Shown one piece after another: positions 60,035 through 64,000 of a DNA stretch of 64,000 bases. The notes under the pieces are model-generated. The model worked only from the letters and a program-made list of their open reading frames with translations, was not told the origin of the DNA and ran no database searches. The translations under genes and the position numbers were made by a program. Source of the stretch: Desulfococcaceae bacterium HSG9 (lineage in GTDB: Bacteria > Desulfobacterota > Desulfobacteria > Desulfobacterales > JAUCGF01); the NCBI GenBank assembly GCA_030378005.1, contig JAUCGF010000083.1:1-64000 (forward strand), read 5' to 3'. Numbering within the stretch: position 1 is the first letter of the stretch; every line of letters starts with the position of its first letter.

Positions 60035-60165
60035 CTAGTGTTGTGTCAAGTTTAAGATGACGAGTGAAAATCAGGAGTGCAAACTTCAGTTTGCAGCTTT
60101 TGGAGCGTTTTGGCAAACTGAAGTTTGCACTCCTACCCGTCAGCTAAATGTTGACACAACACTAG
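60035..60165. mobile_element. MITE-like element with perfect 15-bp inverted ends, family E
   Basis: 131 bp between CTAGTGTTGTGTCAA and its exact complement TTGACACAACACTAG. The centre (60076-60137) is a family D core: GGAGTGCAAACTTCAGTTTGC and its complement. It encodes no protein. Its right end supplies the stop codon of the GlmS-like gene. The rest of 59879-60161 has no gene. Confidence 0.8.
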
Positions 60166-63100
60166 CGCTTATGCGAAGGCGCACTCACTCGTGCAACGAT
60201 CAATTCGGCAACTTTTTCAGCCGAACGCCCGAATAATTCGCGCACATCAATCAGATTGAGATGTTCGTCGCGCCATTGAACACCGGTTTCCTGCACAATA
60301 TTGGTTATATTTTCATACTTGCCGCCCAGTGCGCTGATTTTATCCGTTAACGCAATATTGTCTTTAAAAGCGATATGGTGTAAAAGGATATATTCAATAA
60401 TATTCGGTGTTTTGGGAGAAGCGGAAAAAATCGGAATAATAATGATACTGCGGTCATCTTTACGTCCGATACCGATAAAGACATTGCCTGAGCGTACGAT
60501 TATTTTTTTTGTGCCTTTTAATTTGCTATCGCCCTCCACGCGCGAAGTTAACGGTTTTAATGTGCCTTCCTTATTCATAATGTGAATTATGGTCTGCTCA
60601 GTGGTTTCTCCCAACAAATTCAATCCGGCGACACGGTAAAGGATTGAACCTCGAATTTGAGCGATAATACGTTGGAGGTTCTGAACCACCAAAATATTCC
60701 GGTTGGTCATTTGGGCAATGCTGATATCGCAGGCATCCAACGAATCAAACAGAATACCTTCCATTTTAGAGATAATCCGGCTGGTGCCCACCGTTACTGT
60801 TTTGGCCTGATGTTTAATGGCGTCCACCGGCCGTAACATCCGATTAATCGCTTCTCCGGTGCATTCAAACAGGGTGTCCAGCATATTGAGCGCGGTTCCC
60901 TTTTTGCCAAAATCGAATTCAAAATCGGTCATTGGCAACTTGCCGGATAAATATTTTAAGAGCAGAGTCAGGTCGGATGCTTTAGCGATATTCACTGGAA
61001 AACGCTGTTCTGATTTGATCGACCTGAATTCATTGTAAAAACGGACAATTTTTTCACGAAACGCTTCTTCCAGAATCACCTCATAAATATTCATACCGCT
61101 AGCCGAATACTCATCCACCATACGACGAATATCTTCCTGAAAGCGGTATAGCAACTGAGAACCGCTATTGATGGACAAAGCGGCATAGTAACCCCAAATA
61201 TGGCCTGCCAGCGTATTCACAATCGGAGCCAAATGTTCACTGACTGCGGGAACATGAAAAATATCGGCAGAGTATGGATCGAAACGCTTTTCCCCCTCAT
61301 CGACAATAACAATAGGTGTGGCCTTGTGCGCATGAAAAATGGCGGTGTCTTTTATAATATCGCCAATGACTGTTTCACGCGCGCCGGCAGCGCATACCAT
61401 AATCAAGGGTTCCGCAGACAAATCAATATGTTTTTTGTCTTCTACGAAATCCGATGAAAGGGTTTTGTAACAGAGTTCGCTTAACTTAATACGGATTTCA
61501 TCAGATGACGCCTTATTGGGGCCGCTACCCACTACAGCCCAGTATGTTTTATCCGCCGCCAGACGGTGCGCCGAACGCTTGATCTGTCCCTGAATAGCCA
61601 AAATGCGCCGCATCTTATCAGGAAGCGACAATAATTCTCTGATTTCATCGGTAATAAACTGAACTCCGCGTCGTCCGGTCAGTTGTGCCATATTCAGACC
61701 GAGCAGCGCTCCGGCCACTATTTGGGAATAAAACGCCTTGGTTGATGCCACTGACATTTCAATATCACGACCGCTGCTGGTGTACATAACGCCGTCTGCT
61801 TTGAATGTAATATCAGAATCCCGGCGGTTGACAATCGCCAGCGTGTGAGCGCCGCGTTGTTTTACCATATCAACAGTACGGTTGGTGTCTGTGGTGGTTC
61901 CGGATTGGCTGATTGCTATGACCAAAGCATCCGCCATGCTTTGTTCATCATCGCCGAGCTTAAAGCCACTCATTTCGGATGCTTTTAAGGCACTTACCTG
62001 AATACCCGGATCATTCATATAGTAGTCAAAAATATTGGCGCACGCCAAAGCGGCCACACCGGCAGTTCCCTGACCGATAAAAAAGATGCGCCGGATTTTA
62101 GTCACCGTGGCATCTTCTTGCAACGCATCACAAATAGAATCTGGAAAGGTCGTTTTATCCAAGGTGACAAGATACCGATCTTTCTCATCAAGTTTGACTT
62201 TCCAGCTATTTTCCAGTGTTTTGGCCACAGATTCAGGAGCTTCAGAAATCTCTTTCAAAAAATAGTGTGCATAGCCCTGGCGATCAATATCACGCGACGT
62301 GATATCCGTCAGTTTAACATCGCTTTCTGAAAGTTCAATAGGCGTGTTATCATAGTAAAATGTTTTTATACCCGTTAGATCGCCGCCGCCTTTCTGATCA
62401 AGGATAAAGATTTGACCTTGAACAGGTCCCTGCGGTCCCTGGAATATTTTTTCACCGTCCATTTTAAGATAACGGGATGTTTCTTCAACAAATCCATATA
62501 CTTCCGATGCAGGCATATAATGATCGGGGGCCAGTCCGATAAAAATAGCCTGACCGCTGCCTTTTTGGGCTAGGAATATTTTACCCGGAGCCAAGTCAGT
62601 TTGCATGGAAATTGCATGAGAGCCTTTGAAAGCATTCACCGCCTGACGAAACGCCTCTTCAATATCGACACCGCTATTCAAATACTTTTTGATTTGAAGC
62701 GGAATAATTTTGGTGTCAGTGGTGATCGCTTTATCAATCAAGCCTCCCTCTATTTCGAAATCAGCTTCATAATCTGCTTTCAATTCGATGTAATTATCAA
62801 TATCACCGTTAAGGCAAACGTGAATGATCGGCTCATCAGAAGTGCTCTGCCGTGTAATGCTATCAACCGGATGACAATTTGGTTCGGTGATTTCGCCCAC
62901 AGATGCCCAGCGCGTATGCGCGCTGACCGTAAAATAGCGGTAAGCGGAGCTGGCTAACAGCCCTAACAAAGGGTCAGTTTTGATCTGATTGCGTAAAAAC
63001 CGAATATTATCTCCCAAACTGCCAACAGCATTGGCGACCTTATAAACCAGAGATACGGAGATACATGCGGCGCCTTCCTGATCTTCGACTTTACGGAAAT

Positions 63101-63803
63101 TAACGCAATTATTCATTAAAATCGGCTGGTTTCTGCGCGCATCCAACTGCTCTTCCTGTTGGTTGTCTGCAAGTGCCGCCATGACAAATTCAAATTCAGA
63201 CTCATCAAGGACGAACAGCAGGGAAATACCGGCAGAATCGCGTCCTCTGACTTCTAACCGGTCAATACTGTTCAGCACTGCGTTAATATGGCGGTATATT
63301 TTAATCAACTCAAAAGTGGGCGCTAAATTGGCATATCCGATCAGTTCATTGATCTTGGTGCAATTATCCAAGATTTCCCAATTGATACGCCAGGCACTGT
63401 CTTTTAACATTTCGATACGCTGCGAAATCGTCGTAACAGTTTCAGAATTAAGGCGTCCCATTATCTGTGGTAAAACAGATTCTTCAGTTTCGATGATTTT
63501 GGTAATTCGGTCGGCCAATTGGGTCAGTTTAGCCTGATATTCGCGGTGATGAAATACTTTATAAAACAGCAGATCGCTTTTTAAACTGACCACGGTTTCA
63601 CAAAGAGCGTCAATGTGATCAGCACCGCCTAAACAGTCTGAACATATCTGCTCTTCATTTCCCAAGCTATCTCCCGTTTTTCTATATTCGGCGCAACCGT
63701 TTTCTTCAATACGCGTGATCATTGCGTCTAAAGCATCAATATCGGGATAAACGTCAGCTATCTCTTTTGTATGAATTGCAACAATTCCGGCAAGTCCGCA
63801 CAT
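60162..63803 (-). CDS. Giant GlmS-like glutamine amidotransferase with SIS domains
   Basis: 1213 residues, twice the length of Escherichia coli GlmS (609). The N-terminal nucleophile is kept (MCGLAGIV, Cys2). An insertion of about 160 residues (30-190), including cysteines CSDCLGGADHIDALC, precedes the rest of the amidotransferase domain: RGRDSAGI, SAHTRWASVGEITEPNCHPV, VCLNGDIDNY. Two SIS domains follow (about 560-740 and 780-920), with ISQSGTTTDTNRTVDMV and SVASTKAFYSQI in the first and VGSGPNKASSDEIRIKLSEL in the second. The last 290 residues have no recognised domain. It could make glucosamine-6-phosphate or another amino sugar. The stop lies within the flanking MITE. An iron alcohol dehydrogenase-like gene ends 4 bp before its start. 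Confidence 0.8.
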   Translation of the reverse strand: MCGLAGIVAIHTKEIADVYPDIDALDAMITRIEENGCAEYRKTGDSLGNEEQICSDCLGGADHIDALCETVVSLKSDLLFYKVFHHREYQAKLTQLADRITKIIETEESVLPQIMGRLNSETVTTISQRIEMLKDSAWRINWEILDNCTKINELIGYANLAPTFELIKIYRHINAVLNSIDRLEVRGRDSAGISLLFVLDESEFEFVMAALADNQQEEQLDARRNQPILMNNCVNFRKVEDQEGAACISVSLVYKVANAVGSLGDNIRFLRNQIKTDPLLGLLASSAYRYFTVSAHTRWASVGEITEPNCHPVDSITRQSTSDEPIIHVCLNGDIDNYIELKADYEADFEIEGGLIDKAITTDTKIIPLQIKKYLNSGVDIEEAFRQAVNAFKGSHAISMQTDLAPGKIFLAQKGSGQAIFIGLAPDHYMPASEVYGFVEETSRYLKMDGEKIFQGPQGPVQGQIFILDQKGGGDLTGIKTFYYDNTPIELSESDVKLTDITSRDIDRQGYAHYFLKEISEAPESVAKTLENSWKVKLDEKDRYLVTLDKTTFPDSICDALQEDATVTKIRRIFFIGQGTAGVAALACANIFDYYMNDPGIQVSALKASEMSGFKLGDDEQSMADALVIAISQSGTTTDTNRTVDMVKQRGAHTLAIVNRRDSDITFKADGVMYTSSGRDIEMSVASTKAFYSQIVAGALLGLNMAQLTGRRGVQFITDEIRELLSLPDKMRRILAIQGQIKRSAHRLAADKTYWAVVGSGPNKASSDEIRIKLSELCYKTLSSDFVEDKKHIDLSAEPLIMVCAAGARETVIGDIIKDTAIFHAHKATPIVIVDEGEKRFDPYSADIFHVPAVSEHLAPIVNTLAGHIWGYYAALSINSGSQLLYRFQEDIRRMVDEYSASGMNIYEVILEEAFREKIVRFYNEFRSIKSEQRFPVNIAKASDLTLLLKYLSGKLPMTDFEFDFGKKGTALNMLDTLFECTGEAINRMLRPVDAIKHQAKTVTVGTSRIISKMEGILFDSLDACDISIAQMTNRNILVVQNLQRIIAQIRGSILYRVAGLNLLGETTEQTIIHIMNKEGTLKPLTSRVEGDSKLKGTKKIIVRSGNVFIGIGRKDDRSIIIIPIFSASPKTPNIIEYILLHHIAFKDNIALTDKISALGGKYENITNIVQETGVQWRDEHLNLIDVRELFGRSAEKVAELIVARVSAPSHKR

Positions 63804-63807
63804 TTTA

Positions 63808-64000
63808 TCACATCCTTTGGTAAAGTTCTTTTATTTTAGCGCGAGTCATTATCTGTTTCCAGTTCACACCCAGCGCATTTTCCCATAATGGCTCCAAAAC
63901 CAAAGCCACATCAATCATTTTTTCAAGCTGTGTTTCGTTTACATCCGCCATGAGGTTGCGCGGAAGCACAATATGATGCCTTGACATCATCTGACGAAAT
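63808..64000 (-). CDS. C-terminus of a probable iron-containing alcohol dehydrogenase
   Basis: About 63 codons visible, continuing past the window edge. They end SRHHIVLPRNLMADVNETQL, then a helix with LEPLWENALGVNWKQIMT and the final ELYQRM. This matches my memory of the tail of an iron-dependent alcohol dehydrogenase subgroup that includes sugar-acid oxidoreductases such as KdnB; the metal-binding histidines lie outside the window. It is followed 4 bp later by the GlmS-like gene, which would be consistent with sugar biosynthesis. Confidence 0.5.
   Translation of the reverse strand, partial: FRQMMSRHHIVLPRNLMADVNETQLEKMIDVALVLEPLWENALGVNWKQIMTRAKIKELYQRM

Overview
The window looks like a chromosomal segment of an anaerobic or facultatively anaerobic Gram-negative bacterium, most likely a member of the Desulfobacterota (former Deltaproteobacteria). 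The evidence is the overall flavour of the proteins: a DUF4390-NtrY-NtrX block, a PrsR-type regulator, NosL/NapGH-type iron-sulfur and cytochrome proteins, a TRAP transporter, universal stress proteins, a large outer-membrane assembly protein and a probable selenoprotein. Base composition is moderate and intergenic spaces are wide and full of small repeats. No rRNA, tRNA, CRISPR array or full-length insertion sequence was recognised. The taxonomic call is an inference that I could not test.

Layout. 1-4.9 kb is accessory and scarred: a membrane protein with a recent 165-bp internal duplication, a three-LysM secreted protein, a DsbA/FrnE-like gene whose active-site codon is an in-frame TGA (read here as selenocysteine), remnants of NmrA, AraC and Cys/Met-metabolism genes, a ThiF/MoeB-type adenylyltransferase and yebG. 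4.9-8.3 kb holds murD, a TM2 protein and a murL-like gene, which together suggest the L-Glu/epimerase route to D-Glu in peptidoglycan. 8.3-13.8 kb is a signalling operon (double-transmitter kinase, HD-GYP phosphodiesterase, membrane kinase, receiver). 14.0-15.5 kb has mobile repeats and an AbrB/Doc toxin-antitoxin pair abutting a peptide ABC operon that lacks its binding protein and first permease (15.5-19.7 kb). A PrsR-like regulator, scpB, a BamA/TamA-like protein and a cysteine desulfidase follow.

26.4-37.1 kb looks like an amino-acid/peptide handling region: ATP-grasp enzyme, S51/cyanophycinase-like hydrolase, M29 aminopeptidase, NhaC, NSS-family symporter, two family-3 solute-binding proteins without an ABC transporter, a P-loop kinase-like protein and two UspA proteins. 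37.4-38.4 kb encodes signal peptidase I and a small anchored protein. 38.8-47.7 kb is the most unusual region: four different NosL-like proteins, a NapG/NapH-like electron-transfer pair, a c-type cytochrome, a LolCD/MacB-like ABC transporter and an unknown multi-pass membrane protein, with no nosZ, nosD or nosFY. A BrnTA toxin-antitoxin pair sits inside it.

47.9-54.3 kb is housekeeping and regulation (DUF368 protein, coaD, rsmD, ntrX, ntrY, DUF4390). 54.8-59.9 kb is a LarA-like / PanB / TRAP transporter unit. The right end has a 1213-residue GlmS-like protein and the C-terminus of a probable iron-containing alcohol dehydrogenase. Scattered throughout are several families of short inverted-repeat elements (some MITE-like) and heptanucleotide tandem repeats, one of which is translated inside a peptidase gene.
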